From Terebella lapidaria (lineage: Eukaryota > Annelida > Polychaeta > Terebellida > Terebellidae): a stretch of 64,000 nucleotides of DNA. The notes beneath the pieces are model-generated. The model made no database searches. It was not told where the DNA came from and saw only the letters and a program-made list of their open reading frames with translations. Location of the stretch: the NCBI GenBank assembly GCA_949152475.1, contig OX424570.1, forward strand, positions 7,428,181 through 7,492,180, written 5' to 3'. The translations under genes and the position numbers were made by a program. Every line of letters begins with the position of its first letter. The stretch's first letter is position 1. Below are positions 37,101-46,537 of the stretch, in pieces.

Positions 37101-39351
37101 GTGGGGTGGATCGTGTTAGGACAACTTTACCAGCTGCCGATTATGGAGTTACATAATCAACAAATTGAGAGGCAGACCCCCACTCCTATTGAGTTATTAA
37201 CAGTATAACGAATTGTCGTAAAGTATGTTTGTTATTCTTGGTCATGTGAATAAATTCCTGAATCAAAATGATATGTTTGTTGCTGTGAAAACGTTGCAAT
37301 CGCTCTTGTTGGCTTCCGATAAACTACTCATTTTTTGTCATTCAATTTTTGTCATTGTATGTAAATAATTTCCAGCGAGATTCTAGGAACGAGAAAAACT
37401 CGTGACAAAAATGACATCATATATGTTTTCATTTCATTTGCCGCTTTATCACGTTTCCATTGCAAGGAAATTAGAATGACTTGCAGTGTGTAAAGTTCCA
37501 TTGAGTGTCGTATCGCTGACAGCAAATGAGTCTGGAGATCATAAAAGAAGCCGTTCAGACGGAATCATGCACACTGGCCATTTAATAGATGACATCGATC
37601 ATACAAGACATACTTTTTTGTTTAGGAGTCAATGTTGACAACATTGTTTCGAAATTTAACACTTTGGAACAAAATTCAATACATATATGCGCATGTACAT
37701 TCACACACATTCGACAAACCGACTTCAGCTCAATTCATCGTTATATAATATATAGTCATGAACAAAACCCTGTGTCTGTTTCAGAACGGATAATTCAATT
37801 TCACAGGGCCGATTTATGCAATCTTCACATCGCCCAACTATTGATTTTCAACAAAACATTCGTATGCACTTTAGCTGTTTTCTTCGAAGTTCATTCCACC
37901 AAATTATTCATACAATCCACACCACCGACATGTTTGGCTTATTATACTTGACAACCCCAAAAACGTCTATCGTATATTCTTGTGCATTCTGCTCACTGTC
38001 GAATAGTATTATAGTGCGCTTGCATAATGTAACACAGACCACGATCAACTTGAGATTCGTATGTAGCAGGACTTGTTTGACTGTAAGTATCAATCTATTG
38101 CCACCAGATCAACTACATTTTGATTATGACAATAACAAACATAAAATACAACATTTTGCAATACAAACAAAGCCCGACCAATTAGTTTATCCAAAAACAA
38201 ATAATTATTAATTCAATTTTGTGGAAATTATGACGACCCCCATGTGCGGGGCAGGAAATGCCTACTCTTTCCCGAACACCATGAATCACCTTATGGCCAT
38301 TTATGTTGGTGAATTTTTTTTGAATTTGCCTCACCCTGGATTTCGAGACTGGATATCTGACTGGGTGTTGTTCACTTGGAATACCTTATACTTGGGCATA
38401 TTTTCCATGTTTATTCCATTGATAACCTCTTCTAATATTGATAGTTAGAGCAAAACTATCTATTGATAGTTATAGCAAAAGTGCCACCATATTTATTCCC
38501 TTTACACATTTCACCTTCCGAGTGTATCAAATTGTTGACGAAGAGAGATGAGAGTTATTACTAGAATACAACTTGCTAGGATTGGGACAATGTGACTTGC
38601 TCACATGAACACGTGACCTGTTATGGTGAATGATATGTTATTATCGCTAAATTAGTTGATGGGCATGCAGCTACACAAATAGTTGTGCATCTGACTTATA
38701 TTATGGTACCTGACACCTAAAAACACGGATGCGTTTTGTACAAAATCAGTACAGTATTCGATCTGGATTCTGTTACATGTGTGTAACATATGGTAGACAG
38801 TTCATGTTTTCATATTCACCTGTAGCAATATTTAGAAGAATAATATATATGATATTTAGAAGAATATGTTGTGTATTGGAACAAAAGAAGCATCTCTTTT
38901 TATTGCAAAAGTTCCTCGTTTTGGGTTCCCTATTGATTTCATCATTGTTAATAGAGTAGGTTATTGTTAATAGGTTGATTTATACGCATATATTGTTGTC
39001 TATTTTATCCCCAGTTACCTTCCTACAGCCGTACGGGTATAGTTTCTAAAATTGACCGATTGTAGTTCCTTATAATTGTTGATTATCACATGAGAACATT
39101 ATTGTCCACTAGTGCAAATAATGGACACAAGATTCAACAGGTGACCTCAAGTGAACACTGTAATAATCATAATATTATGCGCAACTGTTTTTGTGTTCCG
39201 CATACTGGATTTTTCCGGCCCATATATCACAAGTTACTCCCTGTTCTAAATTTGAAGCTTTACATATGCTATAAATAGGTAAACGACCGTGTAAAAAATA
39301 GTTTAATAACGCCCACGATCTTCTACGGAGCCGCTGAACGGACAATTTTTT
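31140..39351. repeat. Macro-tandem unit C, diverged, and unique-looking non-coding DNA
   Basis: M8 is clear at 31140-31740, including the uninterrupted TTAA site near 31482. After 32150 similarity is patchy: M1 near 35270-35400, M2 near 36150-36250, M4 near 36545, M7 near 36890-37060, and a 140-bp repeat in reverse orientation near 38083-38190. Between 32200 and 35200 I recognise nothing: it is AT-rich with short random frames and no splice-linked coding pattern. No RNA gene was recognised. Confidence 0.5.
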
Positions 39352-39550
39352 AGGTTACCGGACCTATGGTCTGATAACCTATTGCCATGGCGTTGCGTCC
39401 GTCGTCCGTCCGTCGTCCGTCGTCCGTAAACAATTTTACCTTTAAAGTTTACGATCAGATTTTTCTGAAATTTTGCATTAAAATGCCTAAAAATATTTCC
39501 AGAGGGAGGTATTGTTTAGTTTTTTTATTTTCGCCTTTTTCTCAAAATGG

Positions 39551-40250
39551 CGGCCGTTTTCGTTGAAAAATGGGCAATTTTGGACTTTGACGGTCGTTTT
39601 CTCAAAATCTGTTCAGTAACTTTTTTTCTTATTGATGCATAACACTCCTCATATGTACCCCTGTGACATGTATAAATTTCGTTGCCCTTGAATTGCTCCA
39701 AGTGGGCCATTTTGGGCCCAAACTCGGCCCAAATGGGACTTTCCAATGTTAACTTCTCCGATACTTTATAATGCGACACATTAAGCCTAATATCTCACTT
39801 AATATTGAGATTAGAGACTAGGAATCAATTGTGGACATATATGAAATGTTATATGATGAATATTCTCGTGACCTTGAATTTGACCTCTGACCTCGGTTTC
39901 AAGGTCATAGCGGCCGTTCTCGTCGAAAATGGCTAATTTTGGACTTTGATGGTCGTTTTCTCAAAATCTGTTCAGTAACTTTTTTTCTTATTGATGCATA
40001 ATACTCCTCATATGTACTTCTGTGGCATGTATAAATTTCGTTGCGCTTGAATCACTCGAAGTGGGCCATTTTGGGCCCAAACTCGGCCCAGATGTGACTT
40101 TCCCATGTCAAATTTTCCTATGGTTCATAATGGGACACATTAAGCGTAATATCTCACTTAATATTGAGATTAGGGACTAGGAATCAATTGTGGACATATA
40201 GGAAATGATATATGCGGAATATTCTCGTGACCTTGAATTTGACCTTTGAC
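39551..40250 (+). repeat. Two 360-bp tandem units
   Basis: The word CGGCCGTT at 39551 returns at 39911, followed in both by GGTCGTTTTCTCAAAATCTG, TTCTTATTGATGCATAA and GTGGGCCATTTTGGGCCC. The second unit leads into the 134-bp array. Identity is about 90 percent by eye. Non-coding. Confidence 0.75.
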
Positions 40251-40256
40251 CTCATT

Positions 40257-40748
40257 TTCAAGGTCACAGGACAAAATGGCTAATATCTCGCTTATTATCG
40301 ACTTTACAGCTTAGAAATCAATTGTGAACATATAGGAAATGATATATGCTGAATATTCTCGTGACCTTGAATCTGACCTTTGACCTCATTTTCAAGGTCA
40401 CAGGACAAAATGGCTAATATCTCACTTATTATCGACTTTACAGCTTAGAAATCAATTGTGAACATATAGGAAATGATATATGCTGAATATTCTCAAGACC
40501 TTGAATTTGACCTTTGACCTCATTTCCAAAGTCACAGGACAAAATTGCTAATATCTCGCTTATTATCGACTTTACGGCTTAGGAATCTATTGTGAACATA
40601 TAGGAAATGATATATACTGAATATTCTCGTGACCTTGAATTTAACCTTTGACCTCATTTTCAAGGTCACAGGACAAAATGGCCAATATCTTGCTTATTAG
40701 CGACTTTGCAGCTTAGGAATCAATTGTGAACATATAGGAAATGATATT
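40257..40748 (+). repeat. 134-bp satellite array with nuclear-receptor-type motifs
   Basis: Units start at 40257, 40391, 40525 and 40659, an exact 134-bp period; the last is cut by the LINE insertion at about 40748. Most units carry, within 40 bp, GACCTTGAA, TGACCTTTGACCT and TTCAAGGTCA. The middle word is a direct repeat of AGGTCA with one-base spacing (DR1) and the outer ones fit extended half sites used by NR5A/ERR-type receptors. Regulatory use is inference; satellite conservation by concerted copying would give the same picture. Confidence 0.8.
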
Positions 40749-40810
40749 GTTGTTCACCCTGTACACTGCTACCTTGGGTACACTGATCCGCGACTGACAT
40801 CTGCTACCAC

Positions 40811-41638
40811 ATGTATGCGGATGACACGCAACTGTATGAAACGTGTCATCCTTCCGCAGTTCCAGCTGCCATTGAGAGGCTTGAACACTGTGCACGTCAA
40901 ATCAGCTCCTGGATGTTGTCTAACCAGTTAAAACTAAATCAGTCCAAAACTGAGTTCATTCTCTTGGGCTCGAAACACAATATTGCCTCATTACCTACTA
41001 CCACCATTTGCATAGGTGACTGTACCATAAAGCCATCTCAAATTGTCAAAAACCTCGGCGTCTTGATGGACAGTGAGTTGTCCATGGTCCCACAGATAAA
41101 GTCCATATGCAGATCAAGTATGATGCATATCCGTCACCTGGGAAAAATCAGACCATTCCTGACGAAAGAAGCGGCATGCAGCTTGTCCCACTCATTGGTC
41201 ACCTGTCGGATCGATATCAACAACGCTCTGCTGTACGGCGTCGGCCAGGTTCATCTTAACCTGTTGCAAAAGGTTCAAAACACTGCTGCGAGCAGACGTG
41301 TTCACATAACTCCTATACTACGAGAGCTTCACTGGCTGCCAGTGAGGCAACGTATTGAGTATAAGTTGTTGCTCCTGGCTCGCAAGGCTCATCTCAGTGG
41401 ACCTTCATATCTGCAGGACCTCATACCTGTGTACAGACCAGTCCGGTCTCTACGTTCCCGCGACGAGAAAGTACTATCGGTGCCTCAGTCAAGAACTAAA
41501 TCCTATGGTGATAGAGTGTTTAGTGTCTCTGCACCTAAACTTTTCAATGACTTGCCTATCGATCTCCGCACCTGTGAATCTCTCGATGTCTACAAACGAC
41601 ATCTAAAAACTCTCTTATATAGAAAATGTTTTGTCTAG
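40811..41638 (+). pseudogene. LINE reverse transcriptase C-terminal fragment
   Basis: The 275-residue frame begins MYADDTQLY, the RT catalytic motif, followed by LKLNQSKTEFILLG, KNLGVLMDSELS, HIRHLGKIRPFL, LRELHWLPVRQRIEYKLL and the C-terminal signature FSVSAPKLFNDLP with KRHLKTLLYRK. These blocks in this order are typical of the L2/CR1 group of the Jockey superfamily. Upstream coding sequence (FTLYTATLGTLI) continues in a different frame, so one frame slip lies just before YHMYADD near 40795. Relative to family members a few residues are missing near QNTAAS. The endonuclease and fingers are absent because of 5' truncation. Confidence 0.85.
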
Positions 41639-41760
41639 GTCATTCTATATTATCATGTAGTTATTATTATCTTGTGTAGGTAATGGGCTTTTAACATTTA
41701 ACATTGTAAGGCGCTTTGAGCCTAATCTTCTGGTAAAAGCGCGGTATAAATGTGTAACAT

Positions 41761-41804
41761 GTATGTATGTATGTATGTATGTATGTATGTATGTATGTAT
41801 GTAT
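41761..41804 (+). repeat. (GTAT)n microsatellite
   Basis: Eleven GTAT units form the tail of the LINE and directly abut the 3' end of Penelope-like unit 1. Either the Penelope-like array inserted into the LINE tail, or the tail was extended by that event. Confidence 0.9.
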
Positions 41805-41913
41805 GTTTTGGAGAGAATAAAAAATGCACTGGCACAAGATAATTGTAAGAGTAACACATAACATAAAACAGCAATAAAAATTCAATGAGCGACATTGAAC
41901 AAATTTTGTTGGA

Positions 41914-44205
41914 TTATTTAAGTCTGCTTCTGACTAAAAGTTCTTTAAGGTTTTGATGCTTCTTGTAAGCTGTTGCTATTTTAATATCACCATCAGTATT
42001 TTTGTTGAGTTGTTTCATATGCTTTTTAACAATTTGGGCCGAAAGAGCACCTGTTTTTGAGAAGGGTACTATATACACCAGGTCGAATTTATTTTTACTT
42101 TTGTTCAAAGGGTCATACTTTGTAAATTTTTGAACGTTGAGGCCATGAGGTTCGAAAGTGCCTAGAGTGTCAATCCAACAATATTCCCTTTCAAGTCGCC
42201 ATTGTTTGTTTAAAAGTTCATCACCAAGATCGGAAACCTGTTCAATTGGTAAAAGAGAAAAACATTCGATGGAAAATTCAGTTTTGCTGTGAAATTTAGA
42301 TAGATGACTGTATAATGCATTTTCCTCATTGCAGCTAGTTATTGCAGCACGGTGACGATTGTTTCTGAATTTGAGTGACTTACCGGTTTCACCTACGTAT
42401 TGTTTTTCGCAAAGCTTACAAGTGTATAGATAAATTATATTTTCTGAGTTGCAATCCAAAGCTGAGTTGATTGAGTAGGTTTGTTCAAAAACTGATCCTG
42501 AGAAATTTTGACAATTTGGAACTAAATGACATGTCTGATGACATTGTCTAGAATTACAAGGTTTTGAGCCAGATGAGCTGGAAGTGGGCAATTGAAAATC
42601 AGCACCTAGTCTTTCCTCACTGTTTAGAATTCTCAATGTTTCATTCTTTATTTTGCGAAGCCAACGTTTTGAATAGTTACGTTTCGAAAGTGCCTTGAAT
42701 AATGTTTTGCAAGCTGATTCAACATCATCTGGATATGAGCAAATTTGGAAAAATCGAAAAACTTGGGACTTGATTAGTCCTTTATAAGTGTGCTTTGGAT
42801 GAAAAGAGAGCTTATGCAGCAACTGATGAGTATCCGTTGGTTTGAAGAAAACTTTTGCTTCTAAAGTGTTTTCTTTGCTCCTGAACAAAGTAGTATCCAG
42901 AAAATTAACTGAATCAGTACTAATTTCAGCTTTGAACTTGATTGATGTCCTATGAGAATTGAATATTTCGAGAAACTGATTAAATTTGGAAATGCCATGT
43001 GGCCAAATGAGGAAAATGTCATCTAAATACCTATAATAGCAATCTGGTTGGAATGGACACTTTTGCAATGCTTGCTTTTCAAATTCAGCCATATATATAT
43101 CTGCATAATGAGGTGCATATTTCTGACCCATGGCTGTACCTGAAACTTGTAGGAATGTCTTACCGTCAAATTCAAAGTCATTACATTTAAGTGAAATTTC
43201 CAATAATTCTATTATACCTTTGAATAGTTCATTGTTTTTCAGAGTCGGGAATGCATTTTTAAGTGCTTGGATACCTTCTTCGTGATTTATATTAGTATAC
43301 ATACTTTCAACATCTAAAGTGATTAGTAAAGAATTTGGATCTAGTTCAAGCCCTCTAACTTTATCTAAAAAGTCATACGTGTTTTTTATATATGACGGAT
43401 GCTTATTTGCTTGATCTTTTATATATGAATCAATATACATAGCTACTTTTTCAGATTCACTGCTGCAGTCAGAAACAATTGGGCGCCCTGGAGGCATTAC
43501 ATTTGGAATTGGCCAGGAGTCTTTGGGTTTATGAATTTTAGGTAGCATATAAAATCTTCTTTGACGAGGGCGTTCTGGTGGTAAAAGAAATTGGAATACT
43601 TTTTCAGAAAGGCATCCAGAACTGCGTAATCCTTTTAAAATTTTTGTTATTTTTTCTGAATTTTCTAGGTAAAGGGGAGTGTCAATTTCTCTGTAATGAG
43701 CTGGATTGTATAATTGACGAAGGCCTTCATTAATATAATTTTGCCTATCCATAATTACGACTGCACTACCTTTATCTGCTTTTTTGATTACCAAGTCTAC
43801 GTTATTTTGTAAATCCTTTATAGTTTTATATTCCATTTTCGTTAGGTTTTTGGTTTCTGGTTGAATTTTCAGATTTTCAATTTCTTTAGATATTGCCGAA
43901 ATGCAATCTAAAACAGGCTTGTCAATCATGGAACTGGGTGGAGTCCAGGTAGATTTTGGAGTGAATTTTGATCTATTTGTAAATGAATTTGGACGGTGAG
44001 AAAAATAATTATGAAGTTTGAGTTTTCTACCAAAATCTTGCACAGCTTGTTCAATTGGATCCAATGTTATTTTGGGTGTGGGAACAAATGTCAAACCACG
44101 ATTTAGAAGAGCGATTTGTGTGTCCGAAAGTGTAAATTTGGAAAGGTTTACAACATTATTAGTCGTACTGGAGTTCGGTGGACTCTCAGAATTATTTAGT
44201 TTAAA
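41914..44205 (-). CDS. Penelope-like reverse transcriptase with GIY-YIG endonuclease (ORF2, unit 1)
   Basis: Copies element RNA into DNA and nicks the target. The conserved N-terminal block LLNRGLTFVPTP lies upstream of the first in-frame ATG, so translation must enter from ORF1, probably by -1 frameshifting at 44199-44205. Numbering from TFVPTP: KADKGSAVV about 106-113, RFYMLPKIHKP about 180-190, motif A LDVESMYTNI about 260-269, motif B GTAMGQKYAP about 319-328, motif C YLDD about 356-359, then the LSFHPKHTYKG block. A Cys-rich segment (PCNSRQC) precedes the endonuclease: IIYLYTCKLCEKQYVGETG about 553-571, R and H after it, the catalytic-region Glu in LEREYCWID and the terminal GLN. All core residues look present. 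It is nearly identical to units 2 and 3, differing by small in-frame changes. Confidence 0.92.
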   Translation of the reverse strand, partial: FKLNNSESPPNSSTTNNVVNLSKFTLSDTQIALLNRGLTFVPTPKITLDPIEQAVQDFGRKLKLHNYFSHRPNSFTNRSKFTPKSTWTPPSSMIDKPVLDCISAISKEIENLKIQPETKNLTKMEYKTIKDLQNNVDLVIKKADKGSAVVIMDRQNYINEGLRQLYNPAHYREIDTPLYLENSEKITKILKGLRSSGCLSEKVFQFLLPPERPRQRRFYMLPKIHKPKDSWPIPNVMPPGRPIVSDCSSESEKVAMYIDSYIKDQANKHPSYIKNTYDFLDKVRGLELDPNSLLITLDVESMYTNINHEEGIQALKNAFPTLKNNELFKGIIELLEISLKCNDFEFDGKTFLQVSGTAMGQKYAPHYADIYMAEFEKQALQKCPFQPDCYYRYLDDIFLIWPHGISKFNQFLEIFNSHRTSIKFKAEISTDSVNFLDTTLFRSKENTLEAKVFFKPTDTHQLLHKLSFHPKHTYKGLIKSQVFRFFQICSYPDDVESACKTLFKALSKRNYSKRWLRKIKNETLRILNSEERLGADFQLPTSSSSGSKPCNSRQCHQTCHLVPNCQNFSGSVFEQTYSINSALDCNSENIIYLYTCKLCEKQYVGETGKSLKFRNNRHRAAITSCNEENALYSHLSKFHSKTEFSIECFSLLPIEQVSDLGDELLNKQWRLEREYCWIDTLGTFEPHGLNVQKFTKYDPLNKSKNKFDLVYIVPFSKTGALSAQIVKKHMKQLNKNTDGDIKIATAYKKHQNLKELLVRSRLK
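44196..44205 (-). promoter_or_regulatory. Putative -1 frameshift site UUUAAAC-UAA (unit 1)
   Basis: In the ORF1 frame the message reads CA-U UUA AAC UAA, which is the X-XXY-YYZ slippery heptamer UUUAAAC followed at once by the ORF1 stop. Slipping back one base gives UUU AAA CUA AAU, exactly the ORF2 frame. Here ORF1 is interrupted upstream by a LINE fragment, so in this unit the site is uncoupled. I see no strong downstream pseudoknot by eye. Confidence 0.7.
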
Positions 44206-44277
44206 TGACTGAGCCAGAATTTCAACATTTCATTGGCCGTTTGTTCAGTCCAATGAATGTTATCTGGTTGTGTAGAG

Positions 44278-44566
44278 TTTGATTTATTTGATTTATTTGG
44301 TAAATCCATATACAGTAAAAGTAGAATACTGACACATGAATATACGAGGATAACACAAGAAAGTCTCAAAGAGACTTATTTACATTGTGGTCCTCCAAAA
44401 TAAGATAACGAGGAAAAATGGTGTATATGCAAAGGAGAACATAAAATGAAATATAAGTTTTGTAAACAAATAATAATAAATTAAAACAAAAAAAAAACAA
44501 AAACAAAAAAAAAACGAAAAAAAAATTAGAAGAATTTGTACACATTATTTGGATTTTTTTTGATAG
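44278..44566 (-). mobile_element. 289-bp LINE 3'-end fragment inserted in Penelope-like unit 1
   Basis: Units 2 and 3 read straight through TAGAGAACTTGATAGG, whereas unit 1 has 289 extra bases here. On the minus strand the insert runs from T/A-rich DNA through GGAGGACCACAATGTAAATAAG and TTTGAGACTT to a tail of AAATAAATCAAATAAATCAAA-like repeats. That pattern is typical of a LINE 3' UTR and tail. Only a 2-bp direct repeat (AG) flanks it. It cuts off the last part of ORF1, including the DxxH block of the SGNH domain. Confidence 0.6.
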
Positions 44567-46032
44567 AACTTGATAGGATCCAACTGTTTAACAACTGTGA
44601 GATTGCTGAAACGTGAAATCATGTCATCCAAAGCCCTGTTAATCATATCCAAGTTGCGTTTCTCTACAGACGGAAGATTGTCTGAGTAGTTAATTTTTGG
44701 AATAAGAATTTTGGAGTGGGGGAAGATTCGGAAAGCAGAGCTGAGCATATTCCTCAGCTCTGGAATTGAAGTAACACTTGGTTTGGAGCTTCGATTGTTC
44801 AGGCCAACACTTAAGATTAAGTTTTTGGGGGCATCAAATGACTTTTTACAGGCCGTGAACATCATTCTGAGATGGTTGAACAAAGCTCCAGGATAAGACA
44901 CAACTTGGATATCACTGACGGGGGATTTGGTGATGCGAGAGAGGTTAGAAGAGCCGAGGACGACAGTGGTGGAGGTTAGTTTAGGAAGGGCCCAAAGAGT
45001 TTTGGGCCCTCTGATAGTGGAAGGAGATACATGGAAAGTGGTGTTAGGAGAGTTTTTAGGAGAGGCAAAGCGAGAGCGTTTGCCTTTAGGTAGAGAGGAG
45101 GGTGAGAGTTCAGGAGAAGAAGGAGAGCGCAGACGCCGTTTGGGCGTGGCACTAAGGCGGTTATCAGGAGAAGAGCGAGAGAGAGGTGGCCAATCATCAG
45201 ATGATGAGAGGCAAGGAGGATTAGAGAGAGTGTCAAGGAGTTGGAAGCGGTTAGAAGTGGACACAGAGGGAAGGGTTTTAGGGAGGGTGTTATTTGAGGA
45301 TGGAGGTATAGAGCGAGAGGGTTTAGTATTGTTAGTAGGAGAGTTGGCACGTTTTAGGTCCATTAGGAGGCGGCCAAAGAAGTTAGAGCCTTGACCATGA
45401 CGATTAACACCCCAGTGGCTGTCAGGAACTGGATGGACAATGTGACACCCTTCAGGTAGACCCATCAGAGTGTCACGGAACAATTTGCAAGAATTAAACT
45501 TAACTTGAAGAAGTTGACGCATGATTCCATTTTTACTTTTATGCCAGAACGGGGACAGGCTAGGAATTTCACTAGCCAAACGTTTAGCCACTCCTGCATG
45601 GGGAGCCCTAAGGATCCGATTGGCTAGGTGTTGACAGTCATGGTACCGGGCTTTGTGATACTGATAGATGTGCTCAAGGCTAGGGAATCTCATACCACGA
45701 TAGGATATAATACATGGGAAGAAATTACTAAGTGGGTGTTTGTGACCTTTAACCTCACAAGTCTGAGGTTTTGATTGAGAGGTAGAATTTGGAATAGGGG
45801 AATTTGAAAGAGTGGAGCTTTTGAATTTCTGGATGGTGGAAGCCTGAAGTTTTTTGCCGAAATGAGATTTAGCCTGCTGAATGACGAGAGCTACCGAATT
45901 TGCAATGTCCGAATCAGATAAACCTAAAGAGGAAATGTGGACCAAAAGGTTTTGAATTGAGCTCTCGTAGTGTTCCACCAATTGTTCGGTCACGTTTTGT
46001 ACCCAATTTTGATTGATTTTGGAGATGTTTGA
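44545..46032 (-). CDS. NADAR-SGNH protein (ORF1, unit 1; C-terminus replaced)
   Basis: About 480 residues. An N-terminal helical segment is followed by a NADAR domain (about residues 86-214, counting from TEQLVE as 2-7) with HPLSNFFPC, SLEHIYQYHKA, HKSKNGIMRQLLQVKF and DSHWGVNRHGQGSNFFGRLL. These are the family's hallmark blocks, including the Glu of the E-x-x-YQ-x-x-KA motif. NADAR proteins remove ADP-ribose from nucleobases or use related NAD-derived substrates. A Ser/Pro-rich linker with basic patches (PKRRLRS, PKGKRSR) leads to an SGNH/GDSL-like domain from about 343: VVLGSSNLSRI (block I, GSS in place of GDS), SYPGALFNHL, and ILSVGLNN (block III). The end here reads KFYQKKSK because of the LINE fragment. 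No ATG precedes the NADAR domain in this frame, which opens at 46032. Function within the element is unknown. Confidence 0.8.
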   Translation of the reverse strand, partial: SNISKINQNWVQNVTEQLVEHYESSIQNLLVHISSLGLSDSDIANSVALVIQQAKSHFGKKLQASTIQKFKSSTLSNSPIPNSTSQSKPQTCEVKGHKHPLSNFFPCIISYRGMRFPSLEHIYQYHKARYHDCQHLANRILRAPHAGVAKRLASEIPSLSPFWHKSKNGIMRQLLQVKFNSCKLFRDTLMGLPEGCHIVHPVPDSHWGVNRHGQGSNFFGRLLMDLKRANSPTNNTKPSRSIPPSSNNTLPKTLPSVSTSNRFQLLDTLSNPPCLSSSDDWPPLSRSSPDNRLSATPKRRLRSPSSPELSPSSLPKGKRSRFASPKNSPNTTFHVSPSTIRGPKTLWALPKLTSTTVVLGSSNLSRITKSPVSDIQVVSYPGALFNHLRMMFTACKKSFDAPKNLILSVGLNNRSSKPSVTSIPELRNMLSSAFRIFPHSKILIPKINYSDNLPSVEKRNLDMINRALDDMISRFSNLTVVKQLDPIKFYQKKSK

Positions 46033-46201
46033 TCAGAGGACCAGAACAAGCAGGTTTGATGAAGTCATCCAGGTGTTGTTGTTTTTTACTGAAAGCCCTG
46101 GTGACTTGGCCTTGAGACTGCTGGAGCATTAGTGAAAGATGGTGAAAGCATTGAAGAAGAGTGTAAAAAGAACGGAAGTGAGGAGGTTTGGAAAGAGCCA
46201 T
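45914..46201 (-). CDS. Short leading ORF of the Penelope-like element (ORF0, unit 1)
   Basis: This 95-residue frame starts at ATG 46201 in a good initiation context (ATCATGG) with MALSKPPHFRSFY, contains a Gln-rich helical stretch and overlaps the open ORF1 frame by about 119 nt. ORF1 lies in the +1 frame relative to it. Since ORF1 lacks an AUG of its own, ORF0 may supply the start through a +1 or -2 shift or an alternative splice, or it may be a regulatory upstream ORF. I recognise no domain. The frame is conserved unchanged in unit 2, but near-identity of the units makes that weak evidence. Confidence 0.5.
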   Translation of the reverse strand: MALSKPPHFRSFYTLLQCFHHLSLMLQQSQGQVTRAFSKKQQHLDDFIKPACSGPLIKHLQNQSKLGTKRDRTIGGTLRELNSKPFGPHFLFRFI

Positions 46202-46411
46202 GATACGTTTCAGCAATTAATTTTGAAAGTATTAAAACCAGAACGTAATTGATTTGGATGATAAAACCGAAGGATAAAATTATAAAAATAAAAACAATTG
46301 TATAAAATGGAAACAAAACGTTTGAAGAAGCCTGAAGGCAAAGATATGGTCAATAATCTGACCAGATCTAAAACAAAACAAAATAATACAAAACAATATA
46401 AAAAAACGGTT

Positions 46412-46510
46412 ACTCACAATGTACTCTGCCTGTTGCACGACCGGTTTCGGAGTTGAATCCTTTGTCAAGTGCTGAAGTCTAAAGAACCTACTGTGGTTGC
46501 AGTATTTATA
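46412..46510 (-). promoter_or_regulatory. 5' control region: TATA box, hammerhead-like motif, splice-donor-like site (unit 1)
   Basis: Reading on the minus strand: CCTATAAATAC (TATA box, about 46503-46511); then about 40 nt on, a hammerhead-like core at 46469-46441 with CTTGACAAA, a short GGA/TCC stem, and GAAAC; then GTGAGT (first base 46417), a good 5' splice site. Penelope-like elements are known to carry small hammerhead ribozymes and, unusually, introns. The first core strand deviates from CUGAUGA, so self-cleavage is doubtful. A plausible acceptor follows a pyrimidine tract near 46105. Confidence 0.5.
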
Positions 46511-46537
46511 GGAAATATTGGCTTGTGCCAATGTCAA

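Larger units (their letters stand above)
40749..41804 (+). mobile_element. 5'-truncated L2/CR1-like LINE with (GTAT)n tail
   Basis: The element starts inside the reverse transcriptase palm just upstream of the YADD motif and runs through the RT thumb and C-terminal region to a 3' UTR. The UTR has the hairpin-like phrases AAGGCGCTTTGAGCC and GGTAAAAGCGCGGTATAAA, typical of L2/CR1-like 3' ends, and a GTAT tail. It is inserted in a 134-bp satellite unit. Strong 5' truncation is normal for LINE copies and makes this one dead on arrival. Confidence 0.8.

Noticed and set aside
38221-38448. 75-residue plus-strand frame with hydrophobic stretches
   Set aside because: Too short, no family resemblance, and it sits in decayed repeat sequence.
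40257-40748. CRISPR-like array
   Set aside because: The 134-bp units are contiguous without distinct spacers and the genome is animal; it is a satellite.
44927-45394. 155-residue Arg/Glu/Gly-rich frame on the plus strand opposite the Penelope ORF1 (also 49816-50283)
   Set aside because: It is the antisense shadow of the Ser/Pro-rich linker of ORF1 and repeats only because the units repeat.
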